NCBI GenBank assembly: GCA_900539465.1
Contig: UQCF01000002.1
Span: 1-64,000, forward strand
Direction of reading: 5' to 3'
DNA: 64,000 bases
DNA from: an uncultured Ruminococcus sp.
GTDB lineage: Bacteria > Bacillota > Clostridia > Oscillospirales > Acutalibacteraceae
Shown here: positions 51,165-60,823 of the stretch, one piece after another
Layout of the letters: each line of letters begins with the position of its first letter
Position numbering within the stretch: the stretch's first letter is position 1
Translations under genes and position numbers: made by a program
The notes under the pieces: generated by a model
Told to the model about the DNA's origin: nothing
Seen by the model: only the letters and a program-made list of their open reading frames with translations
Databases searched by the model: none

Positions 51165-51250
51165 CTTCCTACGCCGGTATTACCCGTATCAGGTGCTAAG
51201 CGAAACCGCTTAAGGGTATAATCTCAGCCGTGCCGAGGGCACAGCACCCC
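51165..51250 (-). promoter_or_regulatory. TPP riboswitch (thi box)
   Basis: On the minus strand the THI element is complete: GGGGTGCTGTGCC at the start, GGCTGAGATTATACCC, a short P3-type stem, ACCTGATACGGGTAATACC, then GGCGTAGGAAG. It controls thiT through the terminator at 51113-51152. Confidence 0.96.
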
Positions 51251-51269
51251 TGTATTTGATTGTAAGAAC

Positions 51270-51298
51270 ACTATACACTTATCACTCTTTTTTGTCAA
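51270..51298 (-). promoter_or_regulatory. Promoter of the thiT leader
   Basis: On the minus strand TTGACA (51293-51298), 17 bases, TATAGT (51270-51275). The -35 box lies inside the last codons of the radical SAM gene. Confidence 0.75.
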
Positions 51299-52706
51299 GG
51301 GCTTTTTTGCCCTCGGGCGTGTCTCGATAAAACTGATCCTTGTTTTTCGGGTGTTTTGTGCTGTTCCAAAGCTCGTCGGCTTTCGGCTGCCACGCTGCGG
51401 CAAATTTATCGCACTTGGCGCAAAGAGTTTCCACATCCTCTTTGTTTATAAGGTCTGTTGATTTTGCACCGGTTTCTTTAATAATTTTTCTCAGGCATTG
51501 GGGGTTTTCAAGCATCGGGCAGGGGCGCAGGTGGTTGTCGTTAAACGGCTGATTGTGATAATAGGCTGTGAAAAGCGGCTTTTTGAGAGCATCTATTATC
51601 TTGTCTTTTCTGATGTTTGAGTCGGAATAATGAATAAATACACACGGCTCGATATCGCCTGCGGAATTGATATGAAAATATCTTCTGCCGCCCGCTATGC
51701 AGCCGCCGACATATTCGCCGTCATCCTGAAAGTCCATAATAAACATGGGCTTGCCTGTTTTTTTGTCTCTCATGCGGCGAATCCACTTATACATATGGAT
51801 TCTCTGGTCGGGTGAGGGGATAAGCTCGGGTACTGCGTCGGTGCCGACAGGCATATAGTTAAAGTAAAGACCGAATTTGACTCCCTTTTGAAGCATGAGG
51901 TCAATAAACTCGTCGCTTGTTACGGCGTCGATATTTGCGCTTGTGTAGCAAACGGATATTCCGAAGAAACAGCCGTTCTTTTTTAGAAGATCCATGGCTC
52001 TCATAGTGTCATGGTAGCTGCCCTCTCCGCGGCGCGCGTCGTTGCTGTCTTCACTGCCCTCAATGCTGAGTGCGAGCGAGAGATTGCCGACCTCTTTCAT
52101 ATTGTCGCAAAACTTTTGGTCAACAAGCGTTGCGTTGGTGTAGGCAAGAAATGTGCAGTCGCGGTGCTCTTTGCAAAGCCTTAAAATATCGTCTTTTCTG
52201 ATAAGCGGCTCGCCGCCGGTGAACATAAAGAAGTGTGTGCCGAGCTCAACGCACTGGTTCACAACATCGTTCATTTCGTCATATGTCAGGTTGAGCTTGT
52301 GACCGTATTCTGCCGACCAGCAGCCCTTGCAGTTTCTGTTGCACGCGCTTGTCGGGTCCATGAGTATAAGCCAGGGAATGTTGCACTTGTATTTTTCGCG
52401 GCTTTCTCTGACTTCTTTGGTGCCGTAGTAGCCGCCGCCGAAGCCGAAAGAAAGAAGCATTTTTTTGAGATATTCTCTGTCGGTGTCATTTATGATGTTG
52501 AGGGCATACTGACCCCAGATATTGTCTTTGTCGGCAACGGCTTCTCTGAATTTTTCAAAATTGCTGCCGGGAAATATTTTTTTTGTAAACTTTTCCGAAA
52601 TGTTTATAAGCTTAACCAGATTTTCCGCAGGCTTTTTGTCAATGTACTTGAGCGTGCGGCTTATAAAAATTTCGGCAGCTTTCCACAAAATTTTTTCTTT
52701 AAGCAT
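51282..52706 (-). CDS. Radical SAM protein with SPASM-like C-terminus
   Basis: A 474-residue protein. After a helical N-terminal domain (about 1-105) comes a radical SAM core with a CNRNCKGC cluster motif (CxxxCxxC, about residue 121) and FMFTGGEPLIRK. A C-terminal cysteine set (PCVFIHYSD, RPCPMLENPQCL, ETLCAKC) could bind further clusters as in SPASM/twitch domains. GGAGAG precedes ATG 52706. No precursor peptide or partner enzyme is visible nearby, so the substrate is unknown. The divergent neighbour is a VTT membrane protein. Confidence 0.85.
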   Translation of the reverse strand: MLKEKILWKAAEIFISRTLKYIDKKPAENLVKLINISEKFTKKIFPGSNFEKFREAVADKDNIWGQYALNIINDTDREYLKKMLLSFGFGGGYYGTKEVRESREKYKCNIPWLILMDPTSACNRNCKGCWSAEYGHKLNLTYDEMNDVVNQCVELGTHFFMFTGGEPLIRKDDILRLCKEHRDCTFLAYTNATLVDQKFCDNMKEVGNLSLALSIEGSEDSNDARRGEGSYHDTMRAMDLLKKNGCFFGISVCYTSANIDAVTSDEFIDLMLQKGVKFGLYFNYMPVGTDAVPELIPSPDQRIHMYKWIRRMRDKKTGKPMFIMDFQDDGEYVGGCIAGGRRYFHINSAGDIEPCVFIHYSDSNIRKDKIIDALKKPLFTAYYHNQPFNDNHLRPCPMLENPQCLRKIIKETGAKSTDLINKEDVETLCAKCDKFAAAWQPKADELWNSTKHPKNKDQFYRDTPEGKKALDKKE

Positions 52707-52850
52707 AGGTGGCTCTCCGTTTCATAAATTGTTTACACATCAGACTAATATTTTGACATACTTTGATGATAAAGTCAACACAAATGCTTAGTCAACTTGC
52801 ACTGATTTTAAGTTCAAAATATAAAATATAGGTAAACTTTGATTATTTTA

Positions 52851-52879
52851 TTGAAAATATTTTTTTCTAAGGTTATACT
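52851..52879 (+). promoter_or_regulatory. Sigma-A promoter of the VTT gene
   Basis: TTGAAA (52851-52856), 17 bases, TATACT (52874-52879). Confidence 0.7.
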
Positions 52880-52913
52880 AATATCCGTCCACAACTAAGT
52901 GAGAGGAAAAAAT

Positions 52914-53582
52914 ATGAAAAACAAGCTTTTAAATGTACTTAAAATATTGCTCGCGGCCGCACTTTTGACTGTTATAATTTTAAACTACGATTATTTGTCA
53001 AATCTTGACATCAGAGAGCTTATATCCTCTGCAAGCAGCGTGTTTGCCGCGGCGGCAATAGTTTTGGGCGTGTATTTTTTGAAATCCTTGGTGTTCGTCG
53101 TTCCCGCTTCGCTGATATACGTCTCGGTCGGCATGGCATTTGACACCAAGACCGCCCTTCTTATCAATACCCTCGGCATAGCGATAGAAGTCACCGCCAC
53201 ATTTATTATGGGCAGATTTTTAGGAAAAGACGCAGTCGAAAAAAAGCTCAGCGGAACAAAAGCGGGCGATAAGCTTTTAAACATGAAAACCAAAAATAAA
53301 AGCCTGTTTGTTTTCGGCGCAAGGTTTGCGGGGATACCGATAGATTTTTCGAGCCTGTTTTTTGGCGCTTTTGATTTTAAATTTTTGCCGTATTTTTTTA
53401 TGTCGCTTCTCGGCATTTTGCCTCGCGTTGTTATGCTGACGGTGCTTGGCATGGGCGTTTATAATTTGATACCCATGAAATATATCATCATCGGCGTAAT
53501 AATTTTAATCCCCTGTGCCGTTATAGGATTTTTAATAAAGAACGTTGTGGACAAAAAGAAGGCCGCAAAAGAGAAACTGTAA
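52914..53582 (+). CDS. VTT-domain membrane protein (TVP38/TMEM64-like)
   Basis: A 222-residue protein with five or six hydrophobic helices. The VTT/DedA-type core is recognised by FVVPASLIYVSVGMAF and the segment GARFAGIPIDFSSLFFGAF, where DedA proteins have the R-x-x-P re-entrant motif. Related proteins act in lipid-carrier or phospholipid scrambling. ATG 52914 follows GAGAGG at a good distance. It ends in a lysine-rich tail. Confidence 0.8.
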   Translation: MKNKLLNVLKILLAAALLTVIILNYDYLSNLDIRELISSASSVFAAAAIVLGVYFLKSLVFVVPASLIYVSVGMAFDTKTALLINTLGIAIEVTATFIMGRFLGKDAVEKKLSGTKAGDKLLNMKTKNKSLFVFGARFAGIPIDFSSLFFGAFDFKFLPYFFMSLLGILPRVVMLTVLGMGVYNLIPMKYIIIGVIILIPCAVIGFLIKNVVDKKKAAKEKL

Positions 53583-53627
53583 ATTTGAATTATTCGTAAA
53601 TATTTAATGTTTTGCCGAAAAAGTATT

Positions 53628-53655
53628 TGCAAAACGTCTCAACAGTGTTATAATT
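53628..53655 (+). promoter_or_regulatory. Sigma-A promoter of the MFS-ABC unit
   Basis: TTGCAA (53628-53633), 16 bases, TATAAT (53650-53655). Confidence 0.7.
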
Positions 53656-53695
53656 ACACGAGAATCCCCGATCATATTTTGAAAGGATGTTTCTA

Positions 53696-55189
53696 TTGGC
53701 AGAAAAAGTAAAAAAGGCAAAGCTCAATTACGGCAAAACCATACTTATCGGCTTTGCGTTTATGGCTTCATCTATTGCATGGGGTGTTTATGACCCGTAT
53801 GTTACAACACTTTTAAACAAGCTTCTCGGCAGCTCCGCAACAATTGCTTCATGGAGTGAAAGCCTCGTGGCAAGATTCCCGGGTCTGCTTGATTTTATGC
53901 AGGCACAGGGCGAGAATGTCGGCTCGGCAGAAACCGGGTTTACCTTGGTGCCGCTTTTTATAGGTATAATAATGACCTTTGACAACATATTCGGCGTTAT
54001 TTTTCAGCCGGCATTCGGCAAAATATCAGACAGATGCCACACCCGCATAGGTAAGCGCAAGCCATTTATTTTAATCGGCGCGCCCCTTGCCGCCATTGTG
54101 TTTATTATGATACCGAGGGTTGCTCTTCACGAGAACGGCTCAATTCCTGCAATGATGACCTGCATCATACTTTTTGTTTTGATAATGTCATTCTGGCGCG
54201 CACCGTGCGTTGCGCTTATGCCGGATCTTACACCGCCCGCACTCAGAAGTGAAGGCAACTCTGTTATAAACCTTGTAGGCGGCGTAGGTGCGCTGCTTGC
54301 TCTTCAGGCCGGCACAATTGTTTGCCTGATAGGCGGATACGATAAAAAAACACAGGAAAATGAATATATCCCCGGAGTTTTCCTTTTTGCTGCCGTTATA
54401 ATGATAATCTGCACGCTGGTCGTTACGTTCTTTGTTAAAGAACCCGACAGCAGGCTCAAGGTTAAAATGGACGAAAATATGCAGGCCGATGCAAAGGCTA
54501 AGCGCAAGGCGGAGAAGGAAGCCGCCAAGGCGGAAAAAGAAAGACTTAAAGCAATCAAACTCTCAAAGGGCGAAAAAGTAAGCCTTATATTTATGCTAAT
54601 GGGTCTTTTCTTCCTCTTCTGCGGTTCAAATGCAATTCAGACCTTCTTTGCGCTTTTTGCGGCGGAAATTCTCGGCAAGTCAAGCGCAGAGGCAACATCA
54701 ATGCTTACTATTTTTGCAGTTTCAACCGCCATCGGTGCGATTCCGGCGGGTCTCCTCGGCAGAAAATTCGGCAGAAAAAAGACAATTATCACCGGCCTTG
54801 CTCTTTTTATAGGCGCATTTGCCGCATATCTCATTGTTGACGGTATCACCGGCAACGGACTCATGCTCGTATATGTCGCACTTGTTCTCGGCGGATTTGC
54901 AAATATGCTCATAACGGTAAACACCTTGCCGCTTGTTCTTGAAATCGGCGGACTTGACAAGGTTGGAACCTTTACAGGATATTATTACACGGCAACATTC
55001 TCTGCACAGATAGCCACACCCATAATTTACGGTATAGTTCGTATGCTCACGGGCACATATGCTTCACTTTTCTATTATTGCCCGATTTGCTTCATACTTT
55101 CAATACTTTGCATTTTTGCGGTTAAGCACGGAGAGTCCGAAGAAATAACCGAAGAAGTTATAGAAGAAGCGCGCCTGGCAGACGATTAA
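53696..55189 (+). CDS. MFS transporter (SLC45/GPH-like)
   Basis: A 497-residue, about twelve-helix transporter. The conserved loop is FGKISDRCHTRIGKRKPFIL, the D-R-x(n)-GRRRP-type motif of sugar transporters near the GPH and SLC45 groups. A lysine/glutamate/alanine-rich cytoplasmic loop (about 258-295) separates the halves. TTG 53696 lies ten bases after GAAAGG; ATG 53687 would lie only one base away. Substrate unknown, a sugar or glycoside likely. Confidence 0.82.
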   Translation: MAEKVKKAKLNYGKTILIGFAFMASSIAWGVYDPYVTTLLNKLLGSSATIASWSESLVARFPGLLDFMQAQGENVGSAETGFTLVPLFIGIIMTFDNIFGVIFQPAFGKISDRCHTRIGKRKPFILIGAPLAAIVFIMIPRVALHENGSIPAMMTCIILFVLIMSFWRAPCVALMPDLTPPALRSEGNSVINLVGGVGALLALQAGTIVCLIGGYDKKTQENEYIPGVFLFAAVIMIICTLVVTFFVKEPDSRLKVKMDENMQADAKAKRKAEKEAAKAEKERLKAIKLSKGEKVSLIFMLMGLFFLFCGSNAIQTFFALFAAEILGKSSAEATSMLTIFAVSTAIGAIPAGLLGRKFGRKKTIITGLALFIGAFAAYLIVDGITGNGLMLVYVALVLGGFANMLITVNTLPLVLEIGGLDKVGTFTGYYYTATFSAQIATPIIYGIVRMLTGTYASLFYYCPICFILSILCIFAVKHGESEEITEEVIEEARLADD

Positions 55190-55219
55190 GCTCCCGATAA
55201 CGGGATAGGAGGAATATAA

Positions 55220-55924
55220 ATGAGTACACCTTTGCTAAAGGTTAAAGATCTCAAAAAAAGCTACGGAGATCATCAGGTGCTCAACGGAATTTCATATGAG
55301 ATTCCGGAGGGCAAAATAGTAGGTCTTTTAGGCCCCAACGGATGCGGAAAGACATCTATGATAAAATCCATAGTCGGTCTTATCAACGATTATGAGGGCG
55401 AAATTTTAATAGACGGCGAACACCCGGGTGTTCACACCAAAGAGAAAGTCGCATATCTCCCCGAAAAAAACTATCTGCCCGCATGGATGACGCCGAAGCA
55501 GGCAATAAACTATATGGCAGATTTTTATAAGAATTTTAATAAAGACAAGGCATATGAAATGCTCAGAACCTTTAATCTGCCCGAAAAGCAAAAGATTAAA
55601 ACGATGTCAAAGGGTATGCAGGAGAAAATGCAGCTTTTGCTTGTTATGAGCAGAGAGGCAAAGCTCTATATTCTTGACGAGCCTCTCGGCGGCGTTGACC
55701 CGGTCGCAAGAGATTTTATTATGGAAACGATAATGAAAAATCATCTTGCAAATTCAACGATACTTCTTTCAACTCACCTCATTTATGATATTGAGGGCAT
55801 ACTTGACAGGGTGCTTATGGTAAAGGGCGGCTCGCTTGCCGTTAATACCGACGTTAAGACAATAAGCGAACACAATATGACGGTAGAAGATCTGTTTAAG
55901 GAGGTGTTCCGCAATGTTATGTAA
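55220..55924 (+). CDS. ABC transporter ATP-binding protein
   Basis: A 234-residue ATPase: Walker A GPNGCGKTS, signature TMSKGMQEKMQLLL (the SKGM form of YtrB-like proteins), Walker B LYILDEPLGGVD, switch His in STHLIYD. GGAGGAAT precedes the ATG. It overlaps the permease gene downstream by 11 bases. The MFS gene 30 bases upstream may share its promoter. Related pairs often respond to envelope stress under GntR regulators, none of which is adjacent here. Confidence 0.9.
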   Translation: MSTPLLKVKDLKKSYGDHQVLNGISYEIPEGKIVGLLGPNGCGKTSMIKSIVGLINDYEGEILIDGEHPGVHTKEKVAYLPEKNYLPAWMTPKQAINYMADFYKNFNKDKAYEMLRTFNLPEKQKIKTMSKGMQEKMQLLLVMSREAKLYILDEPLGGVDPVARDFIMETIMKNHLANSTILLSTHLIYDIEGILDRVLMVKGGSLAVNTDVKTISEHNMTVEDLFKEVFRNVM

Positions 55925-56747
55925 GGTTCTTAAACACGATTTTATATCGACAGGCAGAATAATGGGCGTGATTTACCTTATAGTTGCAGGTATTTCGGGT
56001 GTAACGCTCATATCGCACTATGCAAAGGGCGGCGACTCTATGACAGTTGCCGAGGCTCTCGGCGTTGCGATTTTGCTCATGGTAACGGCTTGTATGTTTG
56101 TGCTGACCGCTGTTGTGGTACTAACCGATTTTCACAAAACGCTTTATGCGGAACAGGGCTATCTCACATTCACCCTTCCGGTTAAAAGCTGGATGATTCT
56201 TCTTTCTAAAATAATCGTATCCACAGTTTGGTTTGTAATTGCTCTTGCCGCATTGTTTGGCAGTATGTGGATAACGGGCATAGTGTTTAAAAAAGAGGTT
56301 CTCGGCGACAACTACGATTTGATAATGAGTATGCTCTCGCAGTTCTCTAATGTGAGCGTAACATCAATAATCGTTTCGGTTGTTGTGAGAATAATAATGT
56401 ATTTTATTCAGTTCGCATTTTTTACCGTAACGGTATTCTTTACAAGCACAATTGCGAACACAAGACTTTTTCAAAAGAGAAGCGTTTTGTGGACCATCGT
56501 TTTGTTTATCCCCATCTCGGTTATAGCCACAAAGATTGCAGGATTTATTGACGACCACATTGTATTCTCACTGTTCTATATTGACGGCAGACTTCAGCTT
56601 GTTACAAACAATTTGAAATATGCTCAGCTTGAGCTTGCCGGAAATGCACCGATTGACATCGCTTCTTTGTTTGTATATCTCGCTTTGGGCATAGGTCTTT
56701 TCTTTGCAACTCATTACTTAATGAGCAAAAAGGTAAACATCAGATAA
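55914..56747 (+). CDS. ABC transporter permease
   Basis: A 277-residue membrane protein with six predicted helices, partner of the preceding ATPase. The first helix follows a short cytoplasmic head (KVLKHDFISTGRIMGVIYL). AAGGAGG inside the ATPase gene is the ribosome site for ATG 55914. Its TAA stop shares its last base with the nadD start codon, so the transporter and nadD are physically linked. Substrate unknown. Confidence 0.85.
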   Translation: MLCKVLKHDFISTGRIMGVIYLIVAGISGVTLISHYAKGGDSMTVAEALGVAILLMVTACMFVLTAVVVLTDFHKTLYAEQGYLTFTLPVKSWMILLSKIIVSTVWFVIALAALFGSMWITGIVFKKEVLGDNYDLIMSMLSQFSNVSVTSIIVSVVVRIIMYFIQFAFFTVTVFFTSTIANTRLFQKRSVLWTIVLFIPISVIATKIAGFIDDHIVFSLFYIDGRLQLVTNNLKYAQLELAGNAPIDIASLFVYLALGIGLFFATHYLMSKKVNIR

Positions 56748-57334
56748 TGAAGATAGGTGTTTTCGGAGGGACATTTAACCCTCCCCACGAAGGACACAAA
56801 AAGCTTGCTCTTGAATTTATGAGCAGGCTTTCGTTGGATTTATTGCTTATAGTCCCAACGTATATTCCGCCGCATAAATTGTCGGATTTTCTTGCCGACG
56901 GTGCGGACAGGCTCGAGATGTGCAGGCTGACCTTTTTGCCTCTCGGGGAGAAGGTGAGCGTCAGCGATATGGAGCTTCGCCGTCACGGCAAAAGCTACAC
57001 GGTTGACACTTTGCGTGAGCTGAAAGAGAGGTATCCGAAGGACGAGCTGCTTTTCTTGATGGGTTCCGATATGCTTTTGAGCTTTCATAAGTGGCGAGAA
57101 CCCGATAAAATACTTGATTTTGCCGTTGTATGTGCCGCACCGAGGGATTCCTCCGGCGTGATGGAGCTTGAGGAATATGTTGAGCGGCATTACCCGAACA
57201 GGAAAGACAGATTTTTGATTATGGATTTTTCGCCGATAGAGATAAGCTCCACGGATGTGAGAGATTCATTTGACGAAACAAAGGTTGAAAAAGACGTTGC
57301 CGCTTATATTAAGAAGAGGGGACTGTACACTTGA
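56747..57334 (+). CDS. nadD: Nicotinate-nucleotide adenylyltransferase
   Basis: Transfers AMP from ATP to nicotinate mononucleotide in NAD synthesis; 195 residues. GVFGGTFNPPHEGHKKLA holds the (H/T)xGH nucleotide-binding motif, and ISSTDVRDS the C-terminal SxTxxR motif. LMGSDMLLSFHKW is typical. It has no clear own ribosome site and starts on the stop of the ABC permease, so coupled translation is likely. Confidence 0.96.
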   Translation: MKIGVFGGTFNPPHEGHKKLALEFMSRLSLDLLLIVPTYIPPHKLSDFLADGADRLEMCRLTFLPLGEKVSVSDMELRRHGKSYTVDTLRELKERYPKDELLFLMGSDMLLSFHKWREPDKILDFAVVCAAPRDSSGVMELEEYVERHYPNRKDRFLIMDFSPIEISSTDVRDSFDETKVEKDVAAYIKKRGLYT

Positions 57335-57918
57335 ACAACGCATGGACGGACGAAAAAATAATAAAGCTTTTACGTTCTCGGCTTGATGATTACCGCTTTA
57401 ATCACAGCCTTAACGTTGCCGACAGTGCAAAAGAGCTTGCCGAAATATACGGCGCAGACCCTAAAAAGTGCTACACCGCCGGTCTTTTGCACGACGTTAT
57501 GAAAAACGCATCGGACGAAGAGCATGAAGAGCTTTTTAAAACGGCGGGAATTACGCTTTCGCGCGACGAAAAAAACAACAGAAAGCTTTGGCACGCAATG
57601 AGCGGTGCGGAGTATATAAAATATAAAATGAATATAGACGACGGCGAAATTTACCTTGCGGTGAGGTATCACACAACCGGCAGAGCCGGTATGTCGCTTA
57701 TAGAAAAAATTATTTATGTTGCCGATTTTATTTCGGCAGAGCGCGATTATGATGATGTTGACGTCATGCGCGCACTCGCGGCACAGAGCCTTGAAAAAGC
57801 AATGCTCTATGCGCTGAAATACACGATAACTTCACTTGTTAAAAAAGGCAGCACCGTTCATGCCGACAGCGTTGCGGCATATAACGAGCTGATATTAAAT
57901 ATGAAAGGAAAATGTTAA
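57331..57918 (+). CDS. yqeK: HD-domain phosphohydrolase YqeK
   Basis: A 195-residue HD-superfamily enzyme; YqeK members hydrolyse diadenosine tetraphosphate symmetrically. Metal ligands: His in FNHSLNVADSAKELA, HD in AGLLHDVMK, and a further His in ALAVRYHTTGRAGMS-like context (AVRYHTTGRAG). TTG 57331 overlaps the nadD stop, with AGAGGGG upstream. The order nadD-yqeK-rsfS is conserved in Firmicutes. Confidence 0.92.
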   Translation: MNNAWTDEKIIKLLRSRLDDYRFNHSLNVADSAKELAEIYGADPKKCYTAGLLHDVMKNASDEEHEELFKTAGITLSRDEKNNRKLWHAMSGAEYIKYKMNIDDGEIYLAVRYHTTGRAGMSLIEKIIYVADFISAERDYDDVDVMRALAAQSLEKAMLYALKYTITSLVKKGSTVHADSVAAYNELILNMKGKC

Positions 57919-58274
57919 TGACACCTAAAGAAATCGCCGAGAGCGCAATAAAGGCTCTGGATGAAAAAAAGGGTATAGATATAAAGCTTATATCAACCAA
58001 AAACGTTACTGTTGTGACGGATTATTTTATAATAGTTAACGGCACGTCAAACACCCACGTCAAATCACTTGCAGATGAGGCAGAAGACGCTTTGACAAAG
58101 CTCGGCGTTGAAGCCGACCACATAGAGGGCAAAGCAACGGGCTGGATTTTGCTTGACTACGGCTGTGTTGTTATACACGTCTTCACAAAAGAAGCGAGAG
58201 ATTATTATAACCTCGAAAAGCTTTGGGCAGACGGAGTTGAAGAAGATATTTCTGCTTTGGTCACAGAGGACTGA
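57918..58274 (+). CDS. rsfS: Ribosomal silencing factor RsfS
   Basis: A 118-residue Iojap-family protein that binds L14 and blocks subunit joining when nutrients are short. Marks: VVTDYFIIVNGTSNTHVKSL, EGKATGWILLDYG and VVIHVFTKEARDYYNLEKLW. ATG 57918 lies eight bases from AAAGGA and overlaps the yqeK stop; ATG 57912 is too close to the site. Confidence 0.95.
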   Translation: MTPKEIAESAIKALDEKKGIDIKLISTKNVTVVTDYFIIVNGTSNTHVKSLADEAEDALTKLGVEADHIEGKATGWILLDYGCVVIHVFTKEARDYYNLEKLWADGVEEDISALVTED

Positions 58275-58306
58275 GGCGCTCAGATGAATAAGGAAGGGTT
58301 TTGCAA

Positions 58307-60712
58307 ATGGCATACGATTTTAAAACAGTAGAAAAGAAATGGCAAAAGAAGTGGGAGGAGACAGGAGTATTCCACGCAAAGCAGGATTATACTCTGCCCA
58401 AATTCTATTGCCTTGTTGAGTTCCCGTATCCCTCGGGTCAGGGGCTTCATGTAGGTCACCCGCGCTCTTACACCGCGCTTGACGTTGTTGCAAGAAAAAA
58501 ACGTCTTCAGGGCTACAATGTGCTTTATCCCATGGGCTGGGACGCATTCGGTTTGCCGACTGAAAACTTTGCTATAAAAAATCATATTCACCCGGCAGAG
58601 GTAACCAAAAAGAATGTTGCTCACTTCAAAGAGCAGCTGCAGTCGCTCGGCTTCTCTTTTGACTGGAGCAGAGAAATAAACACCACCGACCCCAAATATT
58701 ACAAGTGGACGCAGTGGATATTCCTTCAGCTTTTCAAAAAGGGACTTGCCTATAAAAAAGAGATGGCAGTCAACTGGTGTACCTCCTGCAAATGCGTGCT
58801 TGCAAACGAAGAAGTCGTGAACGGTGTGTGCGAGCGCTGCGGCAGTGAAGTGGTCAGAAAGGTCAAAAGCCAGTGGATGCTCAAAATCACGGAGTATGCA
58901 CAGCGCCTTATAGACGACCTTGACGACCTTGACTTTATTGACAGAGTTAAAATTCAGCAGAAAAACTGGATAGGCCGTTCAACCGGTGCAGAGGTTGATT
59001 TCACCGCCACAACGGGCGACACCCTTACTGTTTATACAACAAGACCCGATACGCTCTTCGGCGCAACATATATGGTTGTGTCACCCGAGCATCCTTACAT
59101 AGAAAAATGGGCGGATATACTCGAAAATATGGACGAAATCCGCGCATATCAGGCAGAGGCGGCAAGAAAATCCGACTTTGAGAGAACAGAGGTCAACAAA
59201 GACAAGACCGGTGTAATGCTCAAAGGCGTCAAGGCGATAAACCCCGTCAACGGCGAAGAAATTCCGATATTTATTTCGGACTACGTTCTTGTTTCTTACG
59301 GCACAGGCGCAATTATGGCTGTTCCGGCACATGATACAAGAGACTGGGAGTTTGCCAAAAAATTCGGTATTCCCATGGTAGAGGTCGTAAAAGGCGGAGA
59401 TATAGAGAAAGAAGCATTTACCGACTGCGCCTCCGGCGTTATGGTAAATTCGGGCTTCCTCACGGGCATGAGTGTTGACGAAGCCAAAGAGGCAATCAAA
59501 AAGTGGCTCGAAGAAAACGGAAAAGGCAAAACAAAAGTAAACTTCAAGCTCAGAGACTGGGTATTCTCACGTCAGAGATATTGGGGCGAGCCTATTCCGC
59601 TTGTAAACTGCGAAAAATGCGGATGGGTTGCCATTCCCGAAGATCAGCTTCCGCTTGAACTCCCGAATGTTGACTCTTATGAGCCGACAGAAAACGGTGA
59701 ATCTCCGCTTGCACCGATGACAGACTGGGTAAACACCACTTGCCCGTGCTGCGGCGGCCCCGCAAAGCGCGAGACAGACACAATGCCTCAGTGGGCAGGC
59801 TCTTCATGGTATTTCCTGCGTTATTGCGACCCGCACAACGACGAGGCTCTCGCGTCTAAAGAGGCACTTGAATACTGGACTCCCGTTGACTGGTACAACG
59901 GCGGTATGGAGCACACAACGCTTCACCTGCTTTACAGCAGATTTTGGCATAAGTTCCTTTATGATATAGGCGTTGTCCCCACAAAAGAGCCTTATCAGAA
60001 GAGAACCAGCCACGGCATGATTCTCGGCGAAAACGGCGAGAAAATGTCAAAATCAAGAGGCAACGTCGTAAATCCCGACGATATAGTAAATGAATACGGC
60101 GCGGATACAATGCGCCTTTATGAGATGTTTATAGGCGACTTTGAAAAGGCTGCACCGTGGAATTCCGCAAGCATAAAGGGCTGCCGCCGTTTTGTTGAGA
60201 GAGTTTGGAACCTTCAGGACATAGTATCCGATGAAAACGGTATCCGCGAAAAGCTGGAGGCGTCTTTCCACAAGACAATAAAAAAGGTAACTGAAGATAT
60301 AGACAACCTCAAAGCAAACACAGCTATAGCCGCTCTCATGTCACTGCTCAATGAGATATATGACTCGGGCAGCATAACAAAGGACGAGTATAAGATATTC
60401 ACCTTGCTTCTCAATCCCTTTGCTCCTCATGTAACAGAAGAAATTTGGGAGGTTATGAGCTTCGGCGGAACCGTAACGGATCAAAAATGGCCGGAGTATG
60501 ACGAAGAAAAGTGCAAAGAAAATTCAATCGAAATCGTTGCACAGATTAACGGCAAGGTTCGCACAAAGCTTGTTGTTCCTGCCGATATAAGCTCAGAGGA
60601 CGCTGTTGCCCTTGCCAAAGAAGATGAAAAAATCAAAGAGGCAACAGATGGCAAAACAATAGTCAAAGAGCTTTATGTTAAGGGCAGACTTGTAAACATA
60701 GTTGTTAAATAA
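58307..60712 (+). CDS. leuS: Leucyl-tRNA synthetase
   Basis: Charges tRNA-Leu; 801 residues, normal bacterial length. HIGH is HVGH (in GQGLHVGHPRSY), KMSKS is KMSKSRGN (about residue 575); the CP1 editing domain lies between about 225 and 400, with VVSYGTGAIMAVPAHDTRDW, and a zinc-type cysteine set is visible (CEKCGW, CPCCGG). ATG 58307 follows AAGGAAGGG. No T-box leader is seen upstream; it probably belongs to the nadD unit. Confidence 0.97.
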   Translation: MAYDFKTVEKKWQKKWEETGVFHAKQDYTLPKFYCLVEFPYPSGQGLHVGHPRSYTALDVVARKKRLQGYNVLYPMGWDAFGLPTENFAIKNHIHPAEVTKKNVAHFKEQLQSLGFSFDWSREINTTDPKYYKWTQWIFLQLFKKGLAYKKEMAVNWCTSCKCVLANEEVVNGVCERCGSEVVRKVKSQWMLKITEYAQRLIDDLDDLDFIDRVKIQQKNWIGRSTGAEVDFTATTGDTLTVYTTRPDTLFGATYMVVSPEHPYIEKWADILENMDEIRAYQAEAARKSDFERTEVNKDKTGVMLKGVKAINPVNGEEIPIFISDYVLVSYGTGAIMAVPAHDTRDWEFAKKFGIPMVEVVKGGDIEKEAFTDCASGVMVNSGFLTGMSVDEAKEAIKKWLEENGKGKTKVNFKLRDWVFSRQRYWGEPIPLVNCEKCGWVAIPEDQLPLELPNVDSYEPTENGESPLAPMTDWVNTTCPCCGGPAKRETDTMPQWAGSSWYFLRYCDPHNDEALASKEALEYWTPVDWYNGGMEHTTLHLLYSRFWHKFLYDIGVVPTKEPYQKRTSHGMILGENGEKMSKSRGNVVNPDDIVNEYGADTMRLYEMFIGDFEKAAPWNSASIKGCRRFVERVWNLQDIVSDENGIREKLEASFHKTIKKVTEDIDNLKANTAIAALMSLLNEIYDSGSITKDEYKIFTLLLNPFAPHVTEEIWEVMSFGGTVTDQKWPEYDEEKCKENSIEIVAQINGKVRTKLVVPADISSEDAVALAKEDEKIKEATDGKTIVKELYVKGRLVNIVVK

Positions 60713-60760
60713 AAAACGGGAATGAGGTCTCCCGAGGTTTTTAAAACCTGAACCGCTTTT

Positions 60761-60808
60761 AAAGCTGATGGCTTCTGCTTATGCAGGGGTCATTGGCTTT
60801 ATTTTTGC
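60761..60808 (+). terminator. Intrinsic terminator after leuS
   Basis: AAAGCTGATGG (60761-60771) pairs with TCATTGGCTTT, including wobble pairs, with an inner CTGC/GCAG stem; ATTTTTGCTTT follows. Confidence 0.75.
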
Positions 60809-60823
60809 TTTAGGAGTGTTTTT

